Under the pieces are notes generated by a model. The model ran no database searches and was not told the DNA's origin. It saw only the letters and a list, made by a program, of their open reading frames with translations. From positions 58,356-111,346 of the forward strand of contig DKPL01000021.1 in NCBI GenBank assembly GCA_002471185.1: a DNA stretch of 52,991 nt, written 5' to 3'. The stretch is from Bacteroides sp. UBA7335 (GTDB lineage Bacteria > Bacteroidota > Bacteroidia > Bacteroidales > Bacteroidaceae). The translations under genes were made by a program, and so were the position numbers. Positions 17,653-27,600 of the stretch are shown piece after piece (within the stretch, counting starts at the first letter, position 1; each line of letters begins with the position of its first letter).

Positions 17653-18891
17653 ATGAAAATAGTTAAACTAGACCCTGTGGAGCACACTTTGTCGAATGGG
17701 TTGCGGGTGATATATCGTCCGGCTCAAACCGATGTTACCTATTGTGGATTTGCAATAGATGCCGGTACTCGCGATGAGTACGACAACGAGCAGGGGATGG
17801 CTCATTTTGTAGAACATCTCGTGTTTAAAGGCACCAAGCACCGCAAAGCCTGGCATATATTGAACCGTATGGAAGCTGTTGGGGGCGATTTGAATGCTTA
17901 TACAAATAAAGAAGAAACTGTGATATACAGTGCCTTCTTATCATCCGATCTTCCACGTGCTGTCGATTTGCTTTGTGACATTGTGTTTCGCTCGGTATTT
18001 CCACAACATGAAATAGAGAAAGAGGTTGATGTGATTATTGATGAAATTCAATCATACGAAGATAATCCATCTGAGTTGATCTTTGATGACTTTGAAGATC
18101 TTATATTTAAAGGACATCCCTTGGAACGCAATATTCTAGGGCTTCCTGAACAACTGAAACAGTTTCGTACCGAAGATGCATTAGCCTTTACTCAACGCCT
18201 TTATCAGCCCGAAAATATGGTATTTTTTGCACAAGGCAATTTAGACTTTAAACGTCTTATTCGTCTGCTCGAGAAGTGTATGGCTGATATTCCTTATGGT
18301 ATCTTTGCGAAAAATAATCGTTTGGAGCCGCTACCTTATTCTGCTTGCAAGCTCATTGTTCCACGCGATACTCATCAAGCTCATGTGATGATTGGCAGTC
18401 GTGGTTATAGCGCATACAATGATAAACGTACTGCCCTCTATTTACTGAACAATATTTTGGGAGGTCCGGGTATGAATAGTCGTTTAAATGTAGCCTTGCG
18501 CGAACGTCGCGGATTGGTTTATAACGTTGAGTCTAACTTAACCTCTTATACCGATACGGGGGCATTTAGTATCTATTTCGGAACCGATACCAACGATGTT
18601 GATACCTGTTTGCGACTCACCTATAAGGAGCTGAAGAAGCTACGCGACAACCGGCTCACCTCGTTGCAGCTGCAAGCCGTAAAAAAACAGTTGATTGGAC
18701 AGATTTGTGTGGCTTCAGATAATTATGAGAACAATGCACTGGGGATGGCTAAAATATTCTTGCATTACAATAAATATGAAAATTTACCGGCTATTTGCCA
18801 GCGTATCGAAACCGTTACTGCCGATGAATTGTTAGAAGTAGCAAATGAAATGTTTGCGGAGGATTATCTCTCAACATTGATTTATAGATAA
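17653..18891 (+). CDS. M16 family zinc metallopeptidase (processing-peptidase type)
   Basis: Inverted-zincin peptidase (412 aa from ATG 17653). The zinc motif HxxEH is HFVEH (51-55), and the third ligand is Glu131 in VIIDEIQSYEDNP, 76 residues after the second His as expected. The second M16 half carries GGPGMNSRLNVALRERRGLVYNV, the Arg/Tyr-containing stretch of active family members. Related to mitochondrial processing peptidase beta and bacterial PqqF-like enzymes. No signal peptide is seen, so it is probably cytoplasmic. An in-frame TTG 36 bases upstream was rejected because a -7 box covers it. The SIMPL gene follows 26 bases later and may be cotranscribed. Confidence 0.92.
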   Translation: MKIVKLDPVEHTLSNGLRVIYRPAQTDVTYCGFAIDAGTRDEYDNEQGMAHFVEHLVFKGTKHRKAWHILNRMEAVGGDLNAYTNKEETVIYSAFLSSDLPRAVDLLCDIVFRSVFPQHEIEKEVDVIIDEIQSYEDNPSELIFDDFEDLIFKGHPLERNILGLPEQLKQFRTEDALAFTQRLYQPENMVFFAQGNLDFKRLIRLLEKCMADIPYGIFAKNNRLEPLPYSACKLIVPRDTHQAHVMIGSRGYSAYNDKRTALYLLNNILGGPGMNSRLNVALRERRGLVYNVESNLTSYTDTGAFSIYFGTDTNDVDTCLRLTYKELKKLRDNRLTSLQLQAVKKQLIGQICVASDNYENNALGMAKIFLHYNKYENLPAICQRIETVTADELLEVANEMFAEDYLSTLIYR

Positions 18892-18917
18892 TAATCATTC
18901 ACTTAAAATGTATAGTT

Positions 18918-19631
18918 ATGAACAAATCATTTATTCTTTATTCTGCATTGATTTTGGCATTAGGTATTGTTTGTTTGGGTGCATTGCTCAAAAGTGGTAT
19001 TGTTGGTTTCAAAGATAGCGAACGTGTTGTGACAGTAAAGGGACTCTCTGAAAGAACAGTAAAGGCAGATAATGTGCTTTGGCCATTGCAGTACAAAATT
19101 ATAGGTAACGACCTAACCATGCTTTATGGTGATATGGAGAAGAATAATCAAAAGATTATTACTTTCTTAAAGAATAACGGCATTGCGGATAGCGACATCT
19201 CAATAGCTCTACCGGTAGTAGTCGATTTGTATGCTGACCGCTATGTTAATACCAATGATGTACGTTCGCGCTACAACATTACAGCTACCGTTACGGTGAC
19301 TAGTAAGAATGTTGATCAAGTACTAAAAGCTATGAACAATACCTCAACTCTCTTGAAGGATGGTCTAGCTATCTCCTCTAACGAATATGGAACTAGTGCT
19401 ATCTCATTTACCTTTGAGGGTTTGAATGCGATTAAGCCTGAAATGATTAAAGAGGCTACTCAGAGTGCTCGTGAGGCTGCCGAGAAATTTGCCGAAGACT
19501 CTGCTAGTCGTTTAGGTAAGATTAAAATGGCTTCGCAAGGGCAATTTACGATCACCGACCCCGATAAAAATGCGCCTTATGTAAAGCAGGTTAGGGTGGT
19601 AACAACTATTCAATATTATTTGAAAGATTAA
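18918..19631 (+). CDS. SIMPL (DUF541) domain protein, membrane-anchored or periplasmic
   Basis: Protein of 237 aa with one N-terminal hydrophobic segment (about residues 5-27) that may be an uncleaved anchor, followed by a SIMPL domain starting at RVVTVKGLSERTVKADNV. Alternating short beta strands and the Ala/Glu-rich helix EATQSAREAAEKFAEDSASR fit the family, as does the end YVKQVRVVTTIQYYLKD. Family members occur from bacteria to animals and have been linked to stress tolerance and lattice-like assembly, but a biochemical activity is not established. It lies just behind the M16 protease gene. Confidence 0.85.
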   Translation: MNKSFILYSALILALGIVCLGALLKSGIVGFKDSERVVTVKGLSERTVKADNVLWPLQYKIIGNDLTMLYGDMEKNNQKIITFLKNNGIADSDISIALPVVVDLYADRYVNTNDVRSRYNITATVTVTSKNVDQVLKAMNNTSTLLKDGLAISSNEYGTSAISFTFEGLNAIKPEMIKEATQSAREAAEKFAEDSASRLGKIKMASQGQFTITDPDKNAPYVKQVRVVTTIQYYLKD

Positions 19632-19683
19632 ACTAGCTCATGTACTTGATAGCATTTACAAGAGATACAAAAGAGTGAGTTAT

Positions 19684-19789
19684 CTATTAAGCATTAAGTT
19701 AATAGAGTAGGTAAGCACTTGATTATATCTGCTTACAGTAATTTATAGATTTATAAAAAAGGGAATGTAGTTTGTTCTACACTCCCTTT
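19684..19789. terminator. Three consecutive stem-loops between convergent genes; the last is a terminator
   Basis: Stem 1 is CTATTAA/TTAATAG (19684-19705) and stem 2 is GTAAGCA/TGCTTAC (19711-19736). Stem 3 is GGGAATGTAG/CTACACTCCC (19761-19786, one mismatch), extended by A/T pairs to 19758-19789. On the minus strand stem 3 is followed by six T residues, so it can end the GH115 transcript. On the plus strand it is followed by a short gap and T5. The other two stems may only stabilise the 3' end. Confidence 0.7.
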
Positions 19790-19871
19790 ACCTACTTTTT
19801 AATTAACCATGAAATAGTAGTACCGTGATTGTTTTGCGTTTAGTGTTCTTTGTATTATTGTTATCAAATGC

Positions 19872-22370
19872 TTAATTCTCAACAGTTTCGGGCGCTCCTA
19901 GGTAAGAAGGTTTTAGTCCTCCCAAGTCAATCATAATCTTTTGCATCACCAATCCTGCATTTAACGGGCGGATGCGAAGTGTGTGGGTGCCGGGGGCTTC
20001 CAATCGATGCATTGTTTTGCTATCAATAACATGCTCTGCTTGCCACTGTCCTAAGTCGCCATTATAGTGTCCGTTTATATTCACCATCTGTTCGGGTGCA
20101 TCGTCTATTTTGATGGCATAGCTCAACCCTTTGTTCTCATTGTAGTTTAGTGTTGGCGAGAAACGAACGATAACATTTGCTTCACCCATACTGGTGGTCT
20201 TAAAATCATAACTAACATAAGTGTTGGCCTGAGGCTGCACCGTGTTGGGCCAAGTAGTAATGGCCGATAAAGTTCGCCCCATATTGGGGATAGTAATCCA
20301 TTCAATTCCATCGTTGGTAGAAGCTTGAGTGTAGTGTTCTGCTTCTATTGATACTACTCCCTCTTGCTCCACAAAGGTGTATGTTTGAGGTTCTGTCTCA
20401 TCGGGCAGATAAGTCACAGTTGGCATAATATTCTTTTCAGGATGATTCCATGAAGTATATCCAATGTGTGTTTGATCCATCATGTGGTTCCACTTTCCGT
20501 TTGCCATTACTTCATTATAATGCTTAGTCAACACAGAGTCGCGCTCAAAACAAGCCACTACTTGATCTGCCCAGAAGTTAGCCTGATTGTTTTGTGCAGC
20601 AGCCAAAGCCTTGTTCATGGCCAATGCATAATACATGTCGTAAAGGTTGGATGAGGCTTGGATGGGATATAAAACCAATTGATCGTATGCATCGCGATAC
20701 TGTGGTGCCAATAGATAATATATCTTAAGAGCATCAAGTAGTAACTCTTCATACGCTTGGCGTACATTCTCCCACTCGTTATAGTTAGTCAAACTGTATG
20801 TGTTTTCATTCAATAACTCGGGGGTGATGCGTCGGTTATACTTCGAATAGTTATCTATCAGGTGTGCAATCTCTGTAGCATGCTGTCCGCCAAACTGAGC
20901 TTTGCAAAAGTCTACTGTATGCTGAAAAAGATTGCTTTCATCGTATTTTTCAGGATTCCAAGCCATGTCCATAAAGAAGCTGATAGGATATTCCATCGGT
21001 TTTAAATCGCCTACGTTTACTACCCAAAGTTCTTTTACCCCATGATTATAGGTCAGTGCCATTTGTTCCCAAACTCGTTGTATCTGGCTAATGTTTATCC
21101 ATTTCGAATTGCGAGGTGCACCTACATAGTCGAAGTGATAATACATTCCGTACCCTCCCTTACGCGATTTAGCATTGAGAGCCGGTAGTTTGCGTACGTT
21201 ACCCCAGTTGTCATCACAAAGCAATAGTGTGATATCATCGGGCACTCTCATGCCTTTGTCGTAGTAATCTTGCACCTCTTTGTAGAGCGCCCATACCTGA
21301 GGCGTCTCTTTGGCTTTCTTTCCGGTTACTTTCTCAATGATGCTGCGTTGATCTTTTACGATATTCTGCAACAACTCGATGTTCGACTCTTCGCTCATCG
21401 GTTCATCTCCATCGCCTCTCATTCCTACGGTAATCACCGATTCCCAATCTTTAGCACGCTCCATGCCAGTTTTCCAGAATTCATCGAGCCCCTTTTTGTT
21501 GGTTTGATAGTTCCACTCTCCTTTGCCTCTACGTTTCCAGTCTTGCTGTGCCAAAGCCATCGGTTCGTGGTGCGATGTGCCCATCACAACACCCATCTCG
21601 TTTGCCAACGGTCCATTCATGGCATCATCATCGTAGAAGGCACTTGCCCACATGGCAGGCCACAAAAAGTTCCCTTTTAATCGTAAGATTAACTCAAATA
21701 CCTGTTCGTAGAATTGACTGTTGAAACCACCATATGTGCTGGCAGCCCACTTGCCGAGTGAGGGCCACTCGTCGTTTAGAAAGAGACCTCTGTACTTCAC
21801 AGCCGGTTCGCCATCGGTATATGTTCCAGCTTTGATACCAATGGTGTTTTGCTTCTTCACCGGCACATCTGCCCAGAAATACCAAGGCGAAACTCCCATT
21901 TGTTGGCTCAGCTCGTAAATACCGTAGATGGTTCCTCGCTTATCACTTCCTGCCACCACTACCGCTTTTTCTACTCCCTCAAAAGGACGATTGACGGTAG
22001 TGATGATGTATTTTTCTGTTTTACCTATTAATTCTGTTTTGTCTATTTTCCCTGCTTTCATCAGTTCCTTTATCCATTTGCTGTGCTCTATTGAACCTAC
22101 AATAACCAGGTTGGTGCTATCGGGAGCATAAATCAATTCAGGCTTAAGGCCAGTCACCTTAAAAGCATCACGTTGCAAGTTGTCAATGGCTCTTACCACT
22201 CCCTTGTCCTCTTCACGATCGGTCAAGATGGGTAATGCTCCTTTCGGAGAAATCCAGATGAAATTGTCGGTAGGTCCAACAAAGCGTTGCGTAGCGTGGC
22301 AAACCTTAGGCAGTACACTTACTGCTAATAATGTGATAAAGGCGATAAGAAGTGGAACTCTTTGTTTCAT
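19872..22370 (-). CDS. GH115 xylan alpha-1,2-glucuronidase, exported
   Basis: Large hydrolase (832 aa from ATG 22370) that removes (4-O-methyl-)glucuronic acid side chains from xylan. The signal peptide runs from MKQRVPLLIAF to about CHA. GH115 blocks are easy to see: SPWYFWADVPV, KYRGLFLNDEWP, NFLWPAMWASAFYDDD, GVVMGTSHHEPM, ITVGMRGDGDEPM and LLLCDDNWGN, followed by a helical domain. The C-terminal region from about residue 650 is the beta-sandwich common to the family. A GTG 51 bases upstream is in frame but lacks a signal-like start. A near-match to the -7 box (TATCTTTT) lies 34-41 bases before the ATG. It is downstream of susC-susD but separated by a strong terminator, so it probably has its own promoter. 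Confidence 0.94.
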   Translation of the reverse strand: MKQRVPLLIAFITLLAVSVLPKVCHATQRFVGPTDNFIWISPKGALPILTDREEDKGVVRAIDNLQRDAFKVTGLKPELIYAPDSTNLVIVGSIEHSKWIKELMKAGKIDKTELIGKTEKYIITTVNRPFEGVEKAVVVAGSDKRGTIYGIYELSQQMGVSPWYFWADVPVKKQNTIGIKAGTYTDGEPAVKYRGLFLNDEWPSLGKWAASTYGGFNSQFYEQVFELILRLKGNFLWPAMWASAFYDDDAMNGPLANEMGVVMGTSHHEPMALAQQDWKRRGKGEWNYQTNKKGLDEFWKTGMERAKDWESVITVGMRGDGDEPMSEESNIELLQNIVKDQRSIIEKVTGKKAKETPQVWALYKEVQDYYDKGMRVPDDITLLLCDDNWGNVRKLPALNAKSRKGGYGMYYHFDYVGAPRNSKWINISQIQRVWEQMALTYNHGVKELWVVNVGDLKPMEYPISFFMDMAWNPEKYDESNLFQHTVDFCKAQFGGQHATEIAHLIDNYSKYNRRITPELLNENTYSLTNYNEWENVRQAYEELLLDALKIYYLLAPQYRDAYDQLVLYPIQASSNLYDMYYALAMNKALAAAQNNQANFWADQVVACFERDSVLTKHYNEVMANGKWNHMMDQTHIGYTSWNHPEKNIMPTVTYLPDETEPQTYTFVEQEGVVSIEAEHYTQASTNDGIEWITIPNMGRTLSAITTWPNTVQPQANTYVSYDFKTTSMGEANVIVRFSPTLNYNENKGLSYAIKIDDAPEQMVNINGHYNGDLGQWQAEHVIDSKTMHRLEAPGTHTLRIRPLNAGLVMQKIMIDLGGLKPSYLGAPETVEN

Positions 22371-22541
22371 GATAAATGTAGTTTTTAATGAAGGGGTCGA
22401 TGAAAAAGATACATTGACCACTTATTAGGGGGAGAACGAACAATGTTTCAATCTGTCGATTAATCTTTGCACTGTTGTTTTAACTTTATGTTGAGCAACA
22501 AGAAGCTCTCTTAACCGATTCAGTCTTTTAGTTTCAATTTA

Positions 22542-22607
22542 GTTTCAAGGGTTTGGAACTATTGTTTCAACTACTCGGAACTATAGTTCCAAGCCTTTGA
22601 AACCAAT
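22542..22607. repeat. Three-unit array of 22-bp palindromic repeats
   Basis: Units start at 22542, 22564 and 22586, an exact 22-bp period. Each is an 18-bp dyad with consensus GTTYCAA-N4-TYGRAAC plus a 4-bp linker. The N4 centres are GGGT, CTAC and GCCT. A further half copy, GTTTCAA, is at 22531. The junction of units 2 and 3 forms the perfect 14-bp palindrome GGAACTATAGTTCC (22577-22590). The array lies between the GH115 start and the terminator of susD. Function unknown. Confidence 0.8.
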
Positions 22608-22617
22608 TGAAAAAATA

Positions 22618-22708
22618 GCTATCCAAAAACCGAAGCATCAGGAATGAATATACAACATAGTACTCACCTGGTGTAGCTGCTGCTTGTCTGATGCTTCGGT
22701 TGGATAGC
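22618..22708 (-). terminator. Long-stem terminator downstream of susD
   Basis: On the minus strand the 21-base arm at 22708-22688 pairs with 22641-22618 with a 3-base bulge; the loop is about 46 bases. The core of the stem is CCGAAGCATCAG/CTGATGCTTCGG. TATTTTTTC follows, a good U-tract. The stem starts eight bases after the susD stop, so it ends the susC-susD transcript and separates it from GH115. The loop is unusually long for a simple terminator. Confidence 0.75.
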
Positions 22709-22715
22709 GTTTATT

Positions 22716-24668
22716 TTAGTAACCCGGGTTTTGATATACCGCTTTTTCTTCGGCAGTCATCTCTAACCCTTCGAGTTGACCTGTTGGGATAGGACGAAGA
22801 TAAAGAAAATCAAGTATCTCGCGTGTTACTGTTTTAGGGGTATGGTCGCCATAGGCTGTGCCACAAATCTCGTAACTACCGGCACGCTCTTTCCAAGTTT
22901 GAGTGCGCACCAAGTCGAACCAGCGGTAACCCTCGCCATAAAACTCGCGTGAGCGTTCATCCAAAAGATAATCAATGGTGATAGTAGATGGAGTAGCTGC
23001 TACCATTGTAGCGCTGTTGTCTTCTTGTTTTGCTGCATTAGCTGCGTTGCTAAAGCTCCATTTTCCGGCACGTGAGCGAAGTACATTTACTAAATCTCTA
23101 GCACCGCTTCCGGCTTGTGTAGTAGCTCCTTTTACAGCAGCTTCGGCAGCCACTAAGTAGAGCTCAGAGAATTTTAGGATGTTGAACGGACGAGTGCTAG
23201 CTGCATTGGGTTGACCTAGACCATCACCATTGTCGGTGCGATAAGGGCCTAACTTCCAAAGTCCTGGATATACTACACGACTGATGCCTTGAGGTGAAAC
23301 CACAAAATCGGCTCTGCCGGGTAGCGTTCCTGTACCAATATTACTATTTCCTTGTCCGCTTGGATAAGTAATGGCTGTTTCAGGTTCTTCACCCAAAAAG
23401 GTAAGTACTGCATCGCCCGGATAAATTTTCAGGTTGTTGGCATTGTAAACAAAGTCGGCTTTTGTACCGCCTTTAGGCCAGTTAGCACGATATACGGTAG
23501 TAAATGTTCCATCGTAGCGAGAGTCATTGGTTTTGTCGACAAAGATATCTCTAATCACGTTGATGGTAGGGCACATACGTGTCCATGGGCGTCCCAAAGG
23601 TTGAGTGGCAGCACGTTGCACAGGATTAATTTTAGTAGTCCATGCTTCGTCGGTGGCACTAGTCATATTGGTATAGTTCCAAGTCATCATCCATCCTGCA
23701 AAGTTATCGGGAGCTGCCCCACTACCATAATTCAAGCTACCACCGTTGTAGTATTCGCTATCTTCAGTATGGTCAGCATAAAGTAAGATTTCGCTGTTGC
23801 GGTCGTTGGCTCCATTGTTTACCATATAGTAAGTTTCTTGCAGCGCATAGGGACCAGGGTTAGCAATGGCAGTAGTGGCAATATCGTATGCCTTTTGGAA
23901 GTACCATTGTGGTTGCTGTCCATCGGGGTCTACGCGTGAACACTGTGGATAAGTTGGGATATTATTAGGGTTTTCTAACCACCATGCATAGGTAAGATAT
24001 GCTTTCGACAACAATAGGCGAGCAGTTGTTTTGGTAACCGCACCGGTTAGTCTGGGTTGTTCGGGCAAATCCTCAATGGCAATAAGCAAATCGGGGAAGA
24101 TTGCTTTTGTGTACACCTCGGGCACTGTGTTGCGAGTAGACACACGCGAAGGGGTGGTGTTGAACTTCAGCTCACCGGCACCCAAGTCGAGAGGTACACC
24201 GCCAAAGGTTTGTACCAACAAGAAGTAGTCGAATGCACGGAAGAAACGAGCTTCGGCAATCAAACTGCTTGCTATGCCCGCTTCAACAGCATTCTCTATG
24301 ATGCCGCTGGCAGTGTTGATGTTTGGAAAAGCAGCTCCCCACAACACATCTGTACGGCTGCTACTTGGAGTAAGACTACCTACTCCCGAAAGGTCGGCAT
24401 CTTTAAAGTTTCCATCGGCCGATTGTGCATAGGTCACCTCATCGGTTCCTGTAAGGCAAGAGTTATAGTAATAAGCCTGTCCATAAATGTATCGAAGGTG
24501 AGCGTACATAGAGGTCAATCCGCCATACACACCTTTTTCGGTTTTAAAGAAGCCAGGTTCGAAGAAGCTGCGGGGTTGCTCATCCAAAACAAATCCGCAA
24601 GAAGTAGCGAGTAGCAATGCTAGTGCAATGGGAGTCGCCTTTTTGATTCTAGATATAATATTTTTCAT
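22716..24668 (-). CDS. SusD/RagB-family glycan-binding lipoprotein (xylan-type PUL)
   Basis: Surface lipoprotein (650 aa) that captures oligosaccharide over its SusC pore. The signal peptide ends LLATSC, so Cys24 is lipidated, followed by the usual GFVLDEQP. N-terminal SusD-like segments include YGGLTSMYAHLRY (48-60) and EARFFRAFDYFLLVQTFGGVPL. The C-terminal RagB/SusD block includes FNILKFSELYLVAAEAAVKG, LLDERSREFYGEGYRWFDLVRT and LYLRPIPTGQL. All TPR-like helices appear present. It starts 16 bases after its susC and ends at a strong terminator. The neighbouring GH115 and HTCS suggest a glucuronoxylan fragment as ligand. Confidence 0.93.
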   Translation of the reverse strand: MKNIISRIKKATPIALALLLATSCGFVLDEQPRSFFEPGFFKTEKGVYGGLTSMYAHLRYIYGQAYYYNSCLTGTDEVTYAQSADGNFKDADLSGVGSLTPSSSRTDVLWGAAFPNINTASGIIENAVEAGIASSLIAEARFFRAFDYFLLVQTFGGVPLDLGAGELKFNTTPSRVSTRNTVPEVYTKAIFPDLLIAIEDLPEQPRLTGAVTKTTARLLLSKAYLTYAWWLENPNNIPTYPQCSRVDPDGQQPQWYFQKAYDIATTAIANPGPYALQETYYMVNNGANDRNSEILLYADHTEDSEYYNGGSLNYGSGAAPDNFAGWMMTWNYTNMTSATDEAWTTKINPVQRAATQPLGRPWTRMCPTINVIRDIFVDKTNDSRYDGTFTTVYRANWPKGGTKADFVYNANNLKIYPGDAVLTFLGEEPETAITYPSGQGNSNIGTGTLPGRADFVVSPQGISRVVYPGLWKLGPYRTDNGDGLGQPNAASTRPFNILKFSELYLVAAEAAVKGATTQAGSGARDLVNVLRSRAGKWSFSNAANAAKQEDNSATMVAATPSTITIDYLLDERSREFYGEGYRWFDLVRTQTWKERAGSYEICGTAYGDHTPKTVTREILDFLYLRPIPTGQLEGLEMTAEEKAVYQNPGY

Positions 24669-24684
24669 ATCGGTATAAGCTTGA

Positions 24685-27600
24685 TTAGAATGTTAGATTA
24701 ATGCCGAACAAGAAGTTACGAGTAGCTGGAGTGTTGGTTCCTACAATAGGAAAACGGCTTACCATGCTTACCGCTACGTTTTCATCGCCCAATGAGTTGG
24801 TTTCAGGATCTAAGCCACATTCATTGTTGTATGGCGAGAAGAGCACAAACGGATTTTGGATGGTGAAATAGGCACGAAGATTGTCTACTCCAAAGTTCTT
24901 CAAGCGAGGCATATTGTTGAAGTTGTAGCCCAAAGTAATGGTACGAATCTTAAGATAAGATGCACTGAAGTAGCCTAATGTTGTACCATATTTAGGGTTG
25001 TCACCACTCATAATGCCACCGGGCTTTGGATATTTGGCATCAGTATTGGTTTCAGTCCAATAGTCTACCTTAACATTGTTGCGACGTCCCGAAAGCATAT
25101 TCAAATAGCCATTGGCCGAGTGAAGCGAACTGATTAGTTTACCTCCACATTGGAAAGCACCGATAACGGTCAAATCTAAGTTTTTCCAAGCTACTCGAGT
25201 ATTGAATCCACCCATAAACTTAGGCTCCATGCTGATAATCTGACGGTCTTCGGTTCCAATTTGGCGTACTGGAGTTCCATCTGCATTATATTCACCAGTA
25301 TATTTCACTTTAATCATACCTACATTTCCACCTGGCTCAAGGATGTCTAAATACGGATCGCCAGCTTGCCATAGTCCTATCTTTTCGTAATCGAAGATTG
25401 AGTTGATGGGGTAACCAACGAACCAGTTGTTGGCTTCATCGCGCTCTTGTCCCGATGCCAAAGCTACCAATTTGTTGCGATTGGCATAGATGTTGATTCC
25501 GGCATCCCATGTCCAGCCATTCTTATTATCGATGATGGTTCCGTTTAGTGTAAACTCAATACCTTTATTTTGTGTTTTACCAATATTGCCCATGTAGCTG
25601 CTAACACCTGAGGTTGAAGGAAGATTTACATTCAACAATAGGTCGTGAGTTTTTTGAATGTAATACTCTAACGTACCCGATAAGCGTCCGCCAAATAGGG
25701 TAAAATCAACACCAAAGTTCCAAGTAGAAGAGTACTCCCAGCCCAAAGCAGCGTTGGGTAGTGCAGAAACATAATATCCGGTGAGGTAGTTAGAACCGAA
25801 GTTGTAAGGGCGAGTGCTCAATCTACCCAAAGTAGAGTAGGGAGCAACGGCTTGATTGGAAGTCTGCCCGTAACCGGCACGAACTTTTAAGATATCGATA
25901 AAGTCTACATTGTCCATGAAGCGCTCTCTTTTAATATTCCAACCCAACGAAACCGCAGGATAAGTGTGCCATTGATGACCTTTGGCCAAGCGCGAAGAAG
26001 CATCCGAACGAACTGTGGCCATCAACATATATTTGTTATCGTAAGCATACATCACACGTCCCATAAACGATAATAAGCCACTCTTTTCATACCCTTGATT
26101 ATTGGGGTTGACAGTGATTTCGCCATCAGCACGACCAATGTTATAATATTGGAAATATTCGGCAGGAATGTCTTTTCCCGACATATACGATTTGGTATAT
26201 TTAGTCTGTTCGGCCGAATACATAGCTACCACATTAAGCTGATGCTTTTGCTTGAAGGTACGATCATAAGTAAGCATATTTTCTACTGCCCAGTTTGTGG
26301 TTTCGGTGTGTTGTATAGAAGCAGTCGATTCGGTAGTAGCATTGGTGCTATTTACTCCTTGGCCGGTAAAAGCTCCGGTTTTGCCACCACGGTAGTTCAT
26401 ACCGATATTAACACGATATTTTAATCCTTTCACCCATGGGCATTCTATTTGTCCATAAAATGTATTGTACGAACCAATTGCTGTCGATTCATTAACCCAA
26501 CTTTCGCCAACTTCTTCCAACACACTTTTGGTTATTACCCACTGCTCGTCAAGTGGCATGCGAATGGTTCTTCTGAGTGTTCCATCTTCGTTGTAAGGAT
26601 TGGCAATAGGCGAAGCACTAAGCACATTGTATAACCCAATTTGGCTTCCTTTGGTAATGTTATAGTTGGTAATGGTAGAAGCTCCAAAACGAAGATAGTC
26701 GCCAATGCCTTGATCGATTGTTGCACGTATGTTGTAACGCTCGAAAGACTGAGTAGGGATGTTCGACTCATCATAATAATAGCCTAATCCTACACTGTAG
26801 CTACCGTTTTTGGTACCATTGGCTACACCAACATCGTGACTGGTAACGATTGCTGTGCGATACATCATGTCTTGCCAGTTTGTATTTGTATCATCCGACT
26901 CATCTAAAGAGTTGGTGTAGATGCCTGCATCTTTACGAAGTTGTGCAAACTCTTCTCCATTCATCATAGGATAATCGTGAAATACAGTTTTAACTCCGAA
27001 GTATCCATTGTAGGTTACACGAGCTGGTTGTCCTTCTGTTCCTTTGTAAGTAGTAACGAGAATTACCCCATTGGCTCCTCTCGAACCGTAGATAGCGGTA
27101 GATGAAGCATCTTTCAAGATATCCATACTCTTGATATCGCTTGGGTTGATATCTGATAGGTTGCCCATAAACGGAATACCATCGAGCACAACCAAAGGAT
27201 CGTTTGATGCAGTTAGCGAGCGAGTACCACGAATGCGAATCTGCATATTTGCTCCCGGTTGCGATGAAGTCTGAGTCATGTCTACACCCGCAATGCGGCT
27301 TTGTAGTGCATTACTGATGTTGGATGCCGGCACTTCACGCAAGATATCACCTTGCACCGATGCGATTGACCCGGTAACGTCCGACTTGCGGGCAGTACCA
27401 TATCCTACTACAACCACCTCTTCTAAGGCTTTCGAGTCTTCTTTTAAAGTAATATTAATTTGTTTTCTTCCGTTAATAGGTATCTCTTCGGTTTGATAAC
27501 CTATATAGGTTACTACTAATGTTGCATTGGGGGATGCGTGTAGAGTAAATCCACCTTGTAAGTCGGTGATGGTTCCGTCGGTTGTACCTTTTACTAAGAT

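Noticed and set aside
22371..22421. GTG start for GH115 (17 extra codons)
   Set aside because: The extra residues precede a complete signal peptide starting at ATG 22370 and would disrupt export.
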